Assembly (NCBI GenBank): GCA_963699225.1
Contig: OY969423.1
Location: 1,054,001-1,118,000 of the forward strand
DNA from: VRUE01 sp963699225
GTDB lineage: Bacteria; Actinomycetota; Thermoleophilia; Solirubrobacterales; 70-9
Direction of reading: 5' to 3'
Length of the DNA: 64,000 nt
Positions 49,114 to 57,814 of the stretch are shown here, piece by piece (the first letter of the stretch is position 1; every line of letters begins with the position of its first letter). Below the pieces are notes generated by a model. It had not been told where the DNA came from. It worked only from the letters and a program-made list of their open reading frames with translations, and ran no database searches. Both the position numbers and the translations under genes were made by a program.

Positions 49114-51996
49114 TTAACGCCGCTTGCGCTTGTGGTGCTTCTTGTGCCTCTTGCACGGCGTCCGCAGCTTCGGCTTCATGTTGGCCTTCTTGCCGTTCTG
49201 CCCCGTGAAGCGGGCGATGACTTTGTACTTCTTCGCGCAGAGGTTGCTTGAGTTGACCAGCAGGCCGCGCTTCTTGCCGCCTTTGATCGTGACCACGAAC
49301 TTGGAGACCGGCACGTCGGGCACGGTGTCGAAGGTGGTGCGCAGGCGGCCCTTGACGCTGTCGATGCGGCCGTCGAGGACGACATCGACCTGACCGTTGA
49401 GGGCGGCGACCATGTCCGGCAGTTCGTGGCTTGACGAGCGCAGGTACACCGGCCCTTTGAGCGGGCCGTCGAGCAGCGGTGTCGTTGCTTCGGCGAAGCC
49501 GTAGATCGAGTCCTTGGGGCAGTCGTGGGCGGCAAACTGCACTCGGGTGCAGACGTTGGCCAGGCTGGCCTGTTCGAGGATCAGCGGCTTTGGCAGCTTG
49601 ACCGCGGCGCGGCCGATGTTGGCGTCGCCGTCGCGGGCGACGAGGACGGCGCGCAGCTTCGGGCTCTTCGCCCGCCGCGTGCCACCGAAAATCCGCATGA
49701 ACAGTTTCGGCTTGAAGTCGAGGTTCTCGCAGCCGTTGACCTTGAACGGCGAGGAGACCGCGAACGAGCTGAAGGCGGCCGGGTCAAGCGGGTTGGAACC
49801 CCCGCCGCGCAGCGCACCGCTGGTCGCGAAGGCCGAGCAGTTGGTCGGGTTGAGCGAGAACTTCGGCCGATCGAGCTTGACCGCGATCGAGCGGATGTCG
49901 AGCAGGGCACCGCCGAAGACGTGCGGGATCGGGTCGGAGACCGCGTGCACCCTGGCCGTTTCAGGATCTACGAACAGCGCCACCCTCACCACGACCGAGC
50001 CGAGATCGAAAGGCCCGGCCGTGGCGGGGGTGATCACTGCCAGGGAGAGGGGGGCCCCGTGATAGGGCCCTGTGAGGAAGACCTTGCCGGTGGTGCGGTA
50101 CGGGTTGGAGCCGCTGCCGGCGCTGACCGCGGCGCTGCCGATCAGGCTCGAGTCCGGGCAGCTGGAGTGGGCGGCCTGGGCCGCGCCGCTGCCGGCCGCG
50201 GCCGCGGCGAGTGCCGTGCCGGGGCAGTAGCGAACGCCCGCCAGCTTGGCGGTCAGACCCGGAGGCAGTGTCACGTCGACGCCCTTCAGCTCCTGATTGC
50301 CGTCTTTGCGAGTCGAGCTGATCGCGAACTGAGTGAAGGCGCCGCCCTTGGGGTTGCTGTTGTTGGTGTCGAAGCCCGGCGCGAACGGACGCTCGCCGAG
50401 CGTTTTCGCGCAGGGGCCGCCGCCCGGAGCCGTGGTGAGAGTGAAGCCGCTGTCAGGGGCGCCGCTGTCGGGCGTGCCGGACCAGGCGGTCATCGAGTGA
50501 CTCGTCTTGTTCGGTCCGCAGATGGGCGGGCTTGTCAGCGTCCCTTTGGCGCCGTCGAGGCTGACCCGGACCGAGTCGAAGGGCAGCTGCGGAGCTTCGT
50601 GCACCTGCGCGGTCAGCTGCCCGGTCTGGGGGTTGGCACTGACGTTGCCGAGCAGGCGGATCGAGAGCCCACGGCTGACCGACTCGGCGTCGATGAAGAT
50701 TCGGTACTCGTTGCCCGAGGCCGGGTCGCGGCTCTGTTGGGTGCCGAGGTAGACGTTGCCGGTCAGGGTGCCATCGGGCAGCGGCGGCGTGTCGATCGCG
50801 ACCGTGCCGATTTTCGACCCTGCTGGACAGGCGACGGGAGCCCGACTGCCGCGATTGAACTGGTCATCCCTGCACGCCTGCAAGCCGGGAGCAGACGAGG
50901 GATTGAGACCAAGCCCCTGCGGCAGCGAGACGTCGGCGTTGCGCACGTTCGACTGGTAGATCGAAGCCGACGGCTCGAACGGCACGTTGACCGTCACCGT
51001 GCCGCCCATCGGCGAGTCGGTTTGGTTCGTGCCGGGAGCCTGGCTCGTCGTCGGTTTGAACGGCACTTTGCCGCAGCCTTCTGGCATGACCCGGCTGCCA
51101 TCGGGTTCTTTAGGCAGCGGCGATTCAAGGAACTGGGAGCCGGCGAGGAAGGCGGGTGATGGCGGCGCCGGGGCGGCTACGTCGTAGTCGTCCTGGGGCG
51201 CCGATTCCTCGACCGAGTCGGCGTGGAGAAGAGTGTTGTAGACCCTCGTGAAAGCTGGCTGGTTGGGGTCGAAGCAGGTGCTTGGCGTGGTTATGAAGGC
51301 ACCACCAGTTTCGGTCGGGAGACCGCTGCTGCCGATCGTGCCATCGAAGACGAGGCGGTTCTTGAGAATTCGAACCCCTGGAATCGAAGGGACGTGGATC
51401 GTGAAGTACTCGTGATAATCGCTGTCCCACTTGACCCCGGCGTTGAGAAAGACTTCGCCGATGTTGAGCGGCAAGGTGAAACCGAACCGAGCCGGTTCTC
51501 CAGCGCGGGGCACGAGGTTGTAGACGGGGATCTGCGGGACCGTCACCGGCGGCGTGCTTATCGGTTCGACGACGACGGCAGCCGTCACGTTGCTGTATCC
51601 CACCTGCGTGTTGGCGGGACAGCCAGCAGCAGGAAATTTCCCGTTTTCGAGTTCGCACTGGGGCGTGGCCTGGGGATTGACGCTGAGCCCCTGGGGAAGA
51701 TCGACGAGGACGGTCTTCAGGTTCCCCACCGGAGTTTCGAAAAGGCCAGAGTGCTTGACGATGATCTGGGTGAAGCCGGCTTTCGGATGGCTCGCAGCTT
51801 GCTTCGAAAACTGATTCGGGGTGTCGACGCTGCATTCCGGCACGTCAGTCGTGCAGGTCCCGGCTTGCCAGCCCGCTTCAACCGTTTCCGGCTTACCTTC
51901 GATGATGTCGACGGCACCCGCCGGTGCTGCTGCAACCAGTCCGAGTAGGACGACGAAAACCGCAGCCCCAAGCCAAATACGTGCGCCCTCCCGCAT
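49114..51996 (-). CDS. Large secreted protein with four copies of an LPxGL...CPxxSxIG module
   Basis: 960 aa. Signal peptide IWLGAAVFVVLLGLVAAAPAGA; ATG 51996 is chosen because AGGAGG precedes it. At least four repeats share the pattern LPxGLxxNP...C...CPxxSxIG...G.VYL: VDLPQGLSVNP, VSLPQGLGLNP, VTLPPGLTAKL, and VKLPKPLILEQ each followed by a CPA/CPD/CPK motif (for example CPAGSKIGTVAID, CPDSSLIGSAAV, CPKDSIYGFAEA). The C-terminus is very basic (RHKKHHKRKRR). It looks like a cell-surface or extracellular beta-rich scaffold; no enzyme motif was seen. Divergent from a winged-helix regulator. Function unknown. Confidence 0.8.
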   Translation of the reverse strand: MREGARIWLGAAVFVVLLGLVAAAPAGAVDIIEGKPETVEAGWQAGTCTTDVPECSVDTPNQFSKQAASHPKAGFTQIIVKHSGLFETPVGNLKTVLVDLPQGLSVNPQATPQCELENGKFPAAGCPANTQVGYSNVTAAVVVEPISTPPVTVPQIPVYNLVPRAGEPARFGFTLPLNIGEVFLNAGVKWDSDYHEYFTIHVPSIPGVRILKNRLVFDGTIGSSGLPTETGGAFITTPSTCFDPNQPAFTRVYNTLLHADSVEESAPQDDYDVAAPAPPSPAFLAGSQFLESPLPKEPDGSRVMPEGCGKVPFKPTTSQAPGTNQTDSPMGGTVTVNVPFEPSASIYQSNVRNADVSLPQGLGLNPSSAPGLQACRDDQFNRGSRAPVACPAGSKIGTVAIDTPPLPDGTLTGNVYLGTQQSRDPASGNEYRIFIDAESVSRGLSIRLLGNVSANPQTGQLTAQVHEAPQLPFDSVRVSLDGAKGTLTSPPICGPNKTSHSMTAWSGTPDSGAPDSGFTLTTAPGGGPCAKTLGERPFAPGFDTNNSNPKGGAFTQFAISSTRKDGNQELKGVDVTLPPGLTAKLAGVRYCPGTALAAAAAGSGAAQAAHSSCPDSSLIGSAAVSAGSGSNPYRTTGKVFLTGPYHGAPLSLAVITPATAGPFDLGSVVVRVALFVDPETARVHAVSDPIPHVFGGALLDIRSIAVKLDRPKFSLNPTNCSAFATSGALRGGGSNPLDPAAFSSFAVSSPFKVNGCENLDFKPKLFMRIFGGTRRAKSPKLRAVLVARDGDANIGRAAVKLPKPLILEQASLANVCTRVQFAAHDCPKDSIYGFAEATTPLLDGPLKGPVYLRSSSHELPDMVAALNGQVDVVLDGRIDSVKGRLRTTFDTVPDVPVSKFVVTIKGGKKRGLLVNSSNLCAKKYKVIARFTGQNGKKANMKPKLRTPCKRHKKHHKRKRR

Positions 51997-52046
51997 GCTT
52001 TTCCTCCTCGTAGTCTGCATTCCCACTGCCTACGCTACCCGATTTT

Positions 52047-52065
52047 AATGATTTAGATCATCATT
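52047..52065. promoter_or_regulatory. AT-rich inverted repeat, operator candidate
   Basis: AATGAT-TTAGATC-ATCATT lies in the 125-nt AT-rich region between the secreted-protein gene and the divergent winged-helix regulator. It could be the regulator's binding site. Confidence 0.45.
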
Positions 52066-52121
52066 TTTTGGTATCAATAGCCCTACAAGTTGGTAAAGCA
52101 ATTGATCAATCGGAGGAATCC

Positions 52122-52457
52122 ATGAACTGGCAGCTCCTGGCTCGGGCCAATACCCACCCCCTGCGCATCTCAATCTTGGAAGTGCTGGGGATGGACGAAG
52201 GCCGCACCCTCTCCCCCAGCGACCTCAGCTATGAGCTGCGCACGCCGCTCAGCAACGTCAACTACCACGTCACCGAGCTGCGCCGGACTGGACTGGTCGA
52301 GCTGACTGGCGAACGTCCCGTGCGCGGCGCCACCGAGCACTTCTACCGCGAGGCGAAAATCAGCTCGAACGGCCATGGCAACGGCAATGGCCGCTCGGCC
52401 AACGGCCGCGCGGCCAACGGCAGCGTCGCGAAGAGGAAGAAGGCCGCGACGGTTTGA
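52122..52457 (+). CDS. Winged-helix (ArsR-like) regulator
   Basis: 111 aa: MNWQLLARANTHPLRISILEVLG, DLSYELRTPLSNVNYHVTELRRTGLVELTGERPVRG and EHFYR form an ArsR/HTH_20-type winged helix. The C-terminal tail is an Asn/Gly/Arg/Ala low-complexity stretch ending in basic residues. ATG 52122 after CGGAGGAATC. Divergent from the 960-aa secreted protein, which it may control. Followed by a hairpin. Confidence 0.85.
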   Translation: MNWQLLARANTHPLRISILEVLGMDEGRTLSPSDLSYELRTPLSNVNYHVTELRRTGLVELTGERPVRGATEHFYREAKISSNGHGNGNGRSANGRAANGSVAKRKKAATV

Positions 52458-52464
52458 GCTAAAG

Positions 52465-52483
52465 ATCAGGGACGTCCCCTGAT
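52465..52483 (+). terminator. Hairpin after the winged-helix gene
   Basis: ATCAGGG-ACGTC-CCCTGAT, 8 nt after the stop codon. A second stem begins directly after it: GCGAAGGA (52484-52491) with TCCTTCGC (52526-52533), plus TGCCG/CGGCA inside, placing the next ATG (52519) in a paired region. Confidence 0.55.
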
Positions 52484-52518
52484 GCGAAGGAGTGCCGGGG
52501 TGGCCGACTATCGGCACC

Positions 52519-52713
52519 ATGAAATTCCTTCGCAAGACAACGCGGCGGCCGCGGCTCGGCAACACCGGCATGGAGCTGGCCGGTGCACTTTCCGTCGCTT
52601 CACAGATGGCCCTGCTCTGCCCCCCTGGCTTTGACGAACTGGTGCGACGCGAGCTGGCCGGAGATTCGGCTCTTACCGAGCGCGGAGCTCAGGGATCGAG
52701 CCGGCCGCGGTGA
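52519..52713 (+). CDS. Small hypothetical protein (64 aa)
   Basis: Basic N-terminus (MKFLRKTTRRPRLGNTGME) followed by a mildly hydrophobic stretch (LAGALSVASQMALLCPPGF). The stop overlaps the amidohydrolase GTG (GTGA at 52710), which supports it as a real coupled gene. Against it: no Shine-Dalgarno, and the start codon lies in a hairpin arm, which might instead be a control element. GTG 52492 is an alternative start. Confidence 0.45.
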   Translation: MKFLRKTTRRPRLGNTGMELAGALSVASQMALLCPPGFDELVRRELAGDSALTERGAQGSSRPR

Positions 52714-53789
52714 GCCTCCACACGGCGATCGAGGCCGAGCTCGGCACGATCGGGGCACTGCGCCCGTTCGATACCCACGCCCATACCGGCGCCGACATCG
52801 ACGGCAGCGCTCGCAGCTGCGAGAAGCACGTCGCCGCGCTCGAAGCAGTCGACGGGCGCTCGGTCATCTTTCCCTTCTGCGTCGCAGACGGCTACGAGGC
52901 GGAGAACCGGCGCGTGGTCGAGGAGTGCGATCGCTTCCCGGAGCGGTTGATTCCCTTCGCCCGCATGGATCCGCGCGTCGCCTCATCGCCGGACGCCGCC
53001 GAAGCTCTCGCCGCCGGCGCTCGGGGCTTCAAGCTGCATCCGCGCGCCGAGGATTTCAAGCTCGATGATCCGGGCGTCGGGGCGATCTGCTCCGTGGCCG
53101 CCGAAGCACGGGTGCCGGTGCTGATCCACGCCGGCGCCGGGGTCGGCTCCTTCGATGAGACGATCACCGACCTCGCCGCCCGCCATCGCGAGTGCCCGCT
53201 GATCCTCGCCCACGCCGGCGTCTCCGACCTCGCCTGGCTCTGGCGAGAGGTCCCGCACCACCCCAACCTCTTCTTCGATACCTCGTGGTGGAACCCGAGC
53301 GACCTGATCGCGCTCTTCTCCCTCGTCCCTCCCGGCCGGATCCTCTTCGGCAGCGACGAGCCCTACATGGACTTCGGCACGGTGCTGGCAATAACGCTGC
53401 GCTGTGCCCGCTTCGCCGGCCTGCCGGTGGATGCGATCGAGCTGGTCGCGGGAGCCCAGCTCGAGCGCCTGCTCGCCGGGGAGCCGGCACTCGACGCCGG
53501 GCCTGCACCCGGGGCACCGACGGCATGGCCCTCCCCAACCGAGTCGCGCCTCGCCACCCTGCTCGCGGCGGCCGGTGGCTGCATGCTCGGCGGCGGCGAC
53601 CCCACCCGCTTGTTCGAACTCGCCCGCGCCGCGATCGGCGTCGAGGGATCGGCGCTCCCGGCCGGCAGCGAGGCGCCGATCGCCGAGCTGATCGAGGAGG
53701 CAAGCAGCGGTAGTGCCCCGTGGGCGGTCGCGATGGCCATGACCCTGCTGGTCACGCCAGGCGTCGAGAGCGCCGCACTCACCGGTTGA
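52710..53789 (+). CDS. Amidohydrolase-family (amidohydrolase 2) enzyme
   Basis: 359 aa TIM-barrel metal-dependent hydrolase: FDTHAHTGADI (HxH metal motif), RGFKLHPRAEDF, VPVLIHAGAGVG, CPLILAHAGV and ILFGSDEPYMD (metal-ligand Asp). This matches the COG2159 group that includes decarboxylases and lactone hydrolases. The C-terminal about 100 residues are Ala/Gly-rich and not typical. GTG 52710 overlaps the small gene upstream. Substrate unknown. Confidence 0.87.
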   Translation: MSLHTAIEAELGTIGALRPFDTHAHTGADIDGSARSCEKHVAALEAVDGRSVIFPFCVADGYEAENRRVVEECDRFPERLIPFARMDPRVASSPDAAEALAAGARGFKLHPRAEDFKLDDPGVGAICSVAAEARVPVLIHAGAGVGSFDETITDLAARHRECPLILAHAGVSDLAWLWREVPHHPNLFFDTSWWNPSDLIALFSLVPPGRILFGSDEPYMDFGTVLAITLRCARFAGLPVDAIELVAGAQLERLLAGEPALDAGPAPGAPTAWPSPTESRLATLLAAAGGCMLGGGDPTRLFELARAAIGVEGSALPAGSEAPIAELIEEASSGSAPWAVAMAMTLLVTPGVESAALTG

Positions 53790-53824
53790 GCCTTCTTTCG
53801 CGGTTTACGATCACCGGTGAGGGA

Positions 53825-56641
53825 ATGCCGGCGACAACCGCACTGCTGGAGAGGGACGCCGAGCTCGCGACGATCGAGTCGCTGCTCAGCGCAGCCGGCA
53901 GCGGATCAGGACGGCTCCTGACGATCGAGGGTGAGGCGGGAGCCGGCAAGACCTCGCTGCTCGAGGCGACCGGCCGGCTTGCAGGTGAGGGCGGCATGCG
54001 GGTTTTGCGAGCGCGCGGCGGTGAGTACGAGCGCGACTTTCCCTACGGCGTCGTGCGGCAGCTGTTCGAACCAATGCTGTTGTTCGACGAGGCTCAGCGC
54101 GCGGAGCTGCTGGCCGGCAGCGCCGCCCTCGCGGCTCCGGTCTTCGACTTGCAGGCTGCCCGGCGCGAGGACACCGACCCCTTGGCTATCCAGCATGGCC
54201 TCTACTGGCTGACCGCTGACCTGGCGGCCGCCTCACCCACCGTCCTGCTGGTCGACGACGCCCAGTGGGCCGACCTGGCCTCACTGCGGGCGTTCGTCTA
54301 CGCCGGCCGTCGCCTCGAGGGACTGCCGATACTGGTCGCCTTCACGGTGAGAACTGGCGAGCCGGGTGGACACGAGGAGCTGCTCGACCAGTTGCGCAGC
54401 CAGCCCACGGCATCGTTGATCGAGCCAGCCCCGCTTTCAGTGCAGGCAACCTGCGACCTGACCGCCGCTGAGGTCGGAACTCGACCCAGCGAGCAGTTCG
54501 CCGGCACCTGCCGCGAGGCCACCGCCGGCAATCCCTTCTTGCTCGTCCAGCTGCTTCGCTCGCTGGACGGCGCCCAGCTCGACTCGGCTGCCGATCGCAC
54601 GGGAGAGCTCGTCGAAAAAGCGACCGCCAGCATTTCGCGATCGATCCTTTCGCGCTTGGGCAAGCTCGGCGAGCACTCGGTCGCGGTCGCGCGGGCGGTT
54701 GCGGTCCTGGAGCCGAACGCCGAGACTCGCCTCGTCGGCGAGCTCGCGGGCCTGGCGGAGAATGTCGTCACCGCATCCTTCGAGCTGCTGATCCGAGCGC
54801 GACTGCTGTCGGACTCGCGGCCCGTGGCTTTCGCTCACCCACTGGTCCGCGAGGTGGTGCTGAGCGAGGTGGCGACCCCGTGCCGGGCGGCTGATCATTC
54901 GCGCGCCGCCAATCTCCTTGACCGCGATGGCACCGACCCAGACACGGTTGCGGCCCACCTGCTGCTCGCCGAGCTTGGCGGCGAGGCGTGGGTCGTCGAA
55001 GCCCTGCGGAGAGCCGCCGCTGGCGCACTTGGGCGCGGGGCCCCTGAGGCGGCGGTCCGTTACCTGCGCCGGGCGCTGCAGGAGCCACCGGCCCGCGAGG
55101 AGCGGCTAGGCGTCAGCCGGGAGCTCGGCATCGCCCTGCTACAGGCCAATGATCCGGAGGGAATCGAGGTGCTGCGCACGGTTCGGGCGGCGACGGACGA
55201 TCCGGCAGCGCACGCTCAGCTCAGCACCGAAATCGCCAGCTCGCTCGGGTTGCGCGGCGGCGCCGAGGAGGCGGCGGTGCTGCTGGAAGAGTCACTGGCG
55301 CGCCAACCCGATCCCGACGGAGAGATTGGCGTGATGCTGCGGGCCTGGTTGCTGCTGGAGGTGATCTGGGGCCTGGAGCGCCTGCCCGAGGGCGCCCTAC
55401 CGAGCCCAGGCGAGGCGATCGGGAACGACACGATCGCGGGGCGGGTGCTGCTCGCCCAAGCCGCCACCCTAAGCTCCCTGGGCCTGGACACGGTGGAGCG
55501 AGGGCTGAGGCTGGCCGAGAAATCGATCCCCAACGACGAGACGGTGATTGAAGATGCGCTGGCGGGGGCCCCCCACCAGGGGACCTTCGCGGCGTTCATC
55601 GTCGCCGACCAGGCCGCGACGATCTCGCACTCAATCGAGATATCGCTCGAAGCCGCGAGACGCCGCGGAGCGTCGATCGCCGTCGCCGGAGCCCACGGAA
55701 TGCGTGCCTTTCTCAGCCTGCTGGACGGCAACCTGCGAGAGGGCGCGGGGGACGCCAATATCGCCGTCGGCATCGTCGGGCACCTCCAGGTTCCCTCCGC
55801 CCTGGCGGTCTGGCTGGCGGCCTCGGTCCGCCTCGCAACCGCCCGCGGCGACCTGGCGACCGCCGAGGGCATGCTGGTGGACCTCGAGAGCGAACGGGCG
55901 CGAGTCTCCGGCCTGCCCGCGGCAATCCTCCTCTGCGCCCGTGGTGAGTTGCGGCGGGAAACGGGGCGCTACGCCGAGGCACGCAACGACTACCTGGCGG
56001 CCTCCGAAAGGATGGCCTGGCTGCCGCTGGCCAACCAGGAGGTCTTTCCCTGGCGTATCGGGCTCGCCCTTTGCGAAGCGGCCTTGGGAAACGAGGAGAA
56101 GGGGCGACAACTGGCCGCGGAGGCACTGGAAATCGCTCACCTGGCAGGTGGGGAGCGCGGAATCGGCATTGCCCTCCGCGTGCAGGGCGCCGTTACCACC
56201 GGCCCGGAAGGGATCGAACTACTGCGAAAAGCGGTCGACGTCCTCGCCGGCACCCGTGCCCAGCTTCAACACGCTCAGGCTTTGGTCGAGCTGGGAGCGG
56301 CACTGCGCCGAGCCAACCGGCGCAAGGACGCCCGCGAGCCCCTGCGCCAAGGCCTGGACCTCGCCCACCGCTGCGCCGCCAAACCGCTGGAGGAACAAGC
56401 GCGCGCCGAGCTGAGAGCGACCGGCGCCCGCCCCCGCAAAGCCGTCTACACCGGCGTCGAGTCGCTGACGCCGAGCGAGCTCCGCGTTGCCCGCATGGCC
56501 GCAGAGGGCAAGACCAACCGCGAGATCGCTCAGGCGCTGACCGTCACCGAGAAGACGATCGAGACCCACATGCGCCACGTCTTCCAGAAGCTCGACGTCG
56601 GGCGACGGACCGAGCTGGCAGCGGCCCTCAAGTCGGAGTAA
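53825..56641 (+). CDS. Large ATPase-LuxR regulator (LAL/MalT-like)
   Basis: 938 aa. N-terminal P-loop ATPase with Walker A GEAGAGKTS (36-44) and Walker B TVLLVDDAQWAD about residue 140; a long helical (TPR-like) middle; C-terminal LuxR helix-turn-helix LTPSELRVARMAAEGKTNREIAQALTVTEKTIETHMRHVFQKL. Large ATP-binding regulators of the LuxR family of this shape activate pathways in response to a ligand. ATG 53825 is preceded by GGTGAGGGA; 35 nt after the amidohydrolase, so possibly co-transcribed. The stop abuts the tRNA-Gly gene. Confidence 0.93.
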   Translation: MPATTALLERDAELATIESLLSAAGSGSGRLLTIEGEAGAGKTSLLEATGRLAGEGGMRVLRARGGEYERDFPYGVVRQLFEPMLLFDEAQRAELLAGSAALAAPVFDLQAARREDTDPLAIQHGLYWLTADLAAASPTVLLVDDAQWADLASLRAFVYAGRRLEGLPILVAFTVRTGEPGGHEELLDQLRSQPTASLIEPAPLSVQATCDLTAAEVGTRPSEQFAGTCREATAGNPFLLVQLLRSLDGAQLDSAADRTGELVEKATASISRSILSRLGKLGEHSVAVARAVAVLEPNAETRLVGELAGLAENVVTASFELLIRARLLSDSRPVAFAHPLVREVVLSEVATPCRAADHSRAANLLDRDGTDPDTVAAHLLLAELGGEAWVVEALRRAAAGALGRGAPEAAVRYLRRALQEPPAREERLGVSRELGIALLQANDPEGIEVLRTVRAATDDPAAHAQLSTEIASSLGLRGGAEEAAVLLEESLARQPDPDGEIGVMLRAWLLLEVIWGLERLPEGALPSPGEAIGNDTIAGRVLLAQAATLSSLGLDTVERGLRLAEKSIPNDETVIEDALAGAPHQGTFAAFIVADQAATISHSIEISLEAARRRGASIAVAGAHGMRAFLSLLDGNLREGAGDANIAVGIVGHLQVPSALAVWLAASVRLATARGDLATAEGMLVDLESERARVSGLPAAILLCARGELRRETGRYAEARNDYLAASERMAWLPLANQEVFPWRIGLALCEAALGNEEKGRQLAAEALEIAHLAGGERGIGIALRVQGAVTTGPEGIELLRKAVDVLAGTRAQLQHAQALVELGAALRRANRRKDAREPLRQGLDLAHRCAAKPLEEQARAELRATGARPRKAVYTGVESLTPSELRVARMAAEGKTNREIAQALTVTEKTIETHMRHVFQKLDVGRRTELAAALKSE

Positions 56642-56714
56642 AGCGGACGACCGGTCTCGAACCGGCGACCTCGAGCTTGGGAAGCTCGCGCTCTACCAAC
56701 TGAGCTACGTCCGC
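56642..56714 (-). tRNA. tRNA-Gly (anticodon CCC)
   Basis: On the minus strand: acceptor arms GCGGACG and CGTCCGC, discriminator T, D arm with AGCTCAGTTGGTAGAGC, anticodon arm CGAGC-TTCCCAA-GCTCG giving CCC, T arm GCCGG-TTCGAGA-CCGGT. 73 nt, CCA not encoded. It lies directly after the LuxR regulator stop, on the opposite strand. Confidence 0.96.
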
Positions 56715-56779
56715 GTGGCGCTGATTCTAGGGCGGGCGCGGGGTTGCCGGGGGCGAGCGCGATCTAGAGTTCGCCGTCC

Positions 56780-57301
56780 GTGAGCGCCCGCTCCCTCCTC
56801 GCCTTCCTCGCCGTGCTGGCCGTCGTCGGCCTGCTTGGCTTCGGCCTGCTCAGCAAGGGCGAGACCAAGATCGCGGTCGGCGACCCGGTGCCCGACAAGG
56901 CGCTGCCGGCGCTGCCGGGACCCGGGCGCGGCTCGATCGCCGAGTATCGGGGCAAGTGGGTGCTGGTCAACCTCTGGGCCTCGTGGTGTGTCCCCTGCCG
57001 CCAGGAGGCGCCGGTGCTGCAGGACTTCTACGAGCGCAACCGAGGCAACGACACCACGGTGCTCGGGATCAACGTGCAGGACAACGAGGACGACGCCCGC
57101 ACCTTCCTGCGCGAACACCCGACCGCGTACCCGCAGCTGCGCTCGGTCGGCGACGAACGCAGCGCCGCATTCGGCTCCACCGGGGTGCCGGAGAACTTCC
57201 TGGTCGAACCCGACGGCCACCTGGCGCTGATCTGGCGCGGCCCGGTCGATGACCAGTTCCTGCGCGAACGCGTCGCACCGCTGATCGAAGGCAGCTTGTG
57301 A
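56780..57301 (+). CDS. ccmG: Thioredoxin-fold cytochrome c maturation protein (CcmG/DsbE)
   Basis: 173 aa membrane-anchored oxidoreductase: one N-terminal helix (LLAFLAVLAVVGLLGFGLL), then a thioredoxin fold with WASWCVPCRQEAPVL (CxxC) and GVPENFLVEPDG, the CcmG/TlpA-type cis-Pro region. It should reduce apocytochrome cysteines before haem attachment by CcmF. The stop overlaps the ccmH start. Confidence 0.92.
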   Translation: MSARSLLAFLAVLAVVGLLGFGLLSKGETKIAVGDPVPDKALPALPGPGRGSIAEYRGKWVLVNLWASWCVPCRQEAPVLQDFYERNRGNDTTVLGINVQDNEDDARTFLREHPTAYPQLRSVGDERSAAFGSTGVPENFLVEPDGHLALIWRGPVDDQFLRERVAPLIEGSL

Positions 57302-57810
57302 GCTTGTGGTGCGCCTTTTACTCCCAGTGGGTGCATAAAGCGCACCGCAAGATGGTGTGGGTCGGGATTGCGGCTCTGGTGCTGGCGGCGCCGGTGAGCG
57401 CGGCACCTGCCCCGCAGACGACGGTCAACGCAATCGAAGCCGAAGTGATGTGCCCGATCTGCGGCACCCTGCTCGAGCTGGCCGAATCGCCGCAGGCGAA
57501 ACGCGAGAAGGTCTTCGTCGCCAAGCTCGTCGCCGCAGGCAAGAGCAAGGCCGAAGTCAAGGACGCCCTGGTCGCCCAGTACGGCCCCTCGGTCCTCGCC
57601 CTGCCCAAGGCCTCGGGGTTCGACCTCTCCGCCTACCTCGTGCCGATCCTGGCGCTCGCGGTCGCGGCAGTGGCGCTGGTCTTCAGCGTGCTGCGCTGGC
57701 GCCGCAGCGGGCGGGCAAATGAGCCGTCAGCAGAGGACGCCGCGGCCGACGCCCCACAGGGCGAGGACGCCGAGCGGCTCGAGGCCGACCTCTCACGCTA
57801 CGACCTCTAA
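57298..57810 (+). CDS. ccmH: Cytochrome c maturation protein CcmH
   Basis: 170 aa: signal/anchor (MVWVGIAALVLAAPVSAA), then the CcmH core with MCPICGTLLELAESPQA (the LRCxxC-type redox motif, here CPIC), and VAAGKSKAEVKDALVAQYGPSVLALP, then a C-terminal helix and an acidic tail. GTG 57298 overlaps the ccmG stop, giving a ccmG-ccmH pair. ccmA, B, C and D are not in the window. Confidence 0.93.
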   Translation: MSLWCAFYSQWVHKAHRKMVWVGIAALVLAAPVSAAPAPQTTVNAIEAEVMCPICGTLLELAESPQAKREKVFVAKLVAAGKSKAEVKDALVAQYGPSVLALPKASGFDLSAYLVPILALAVAAVALVFSVLRWRRSGRANEPSAEDAAADAPQGEDAERLEADLSRYDL

Positions 57811-57814
57811 CCGC

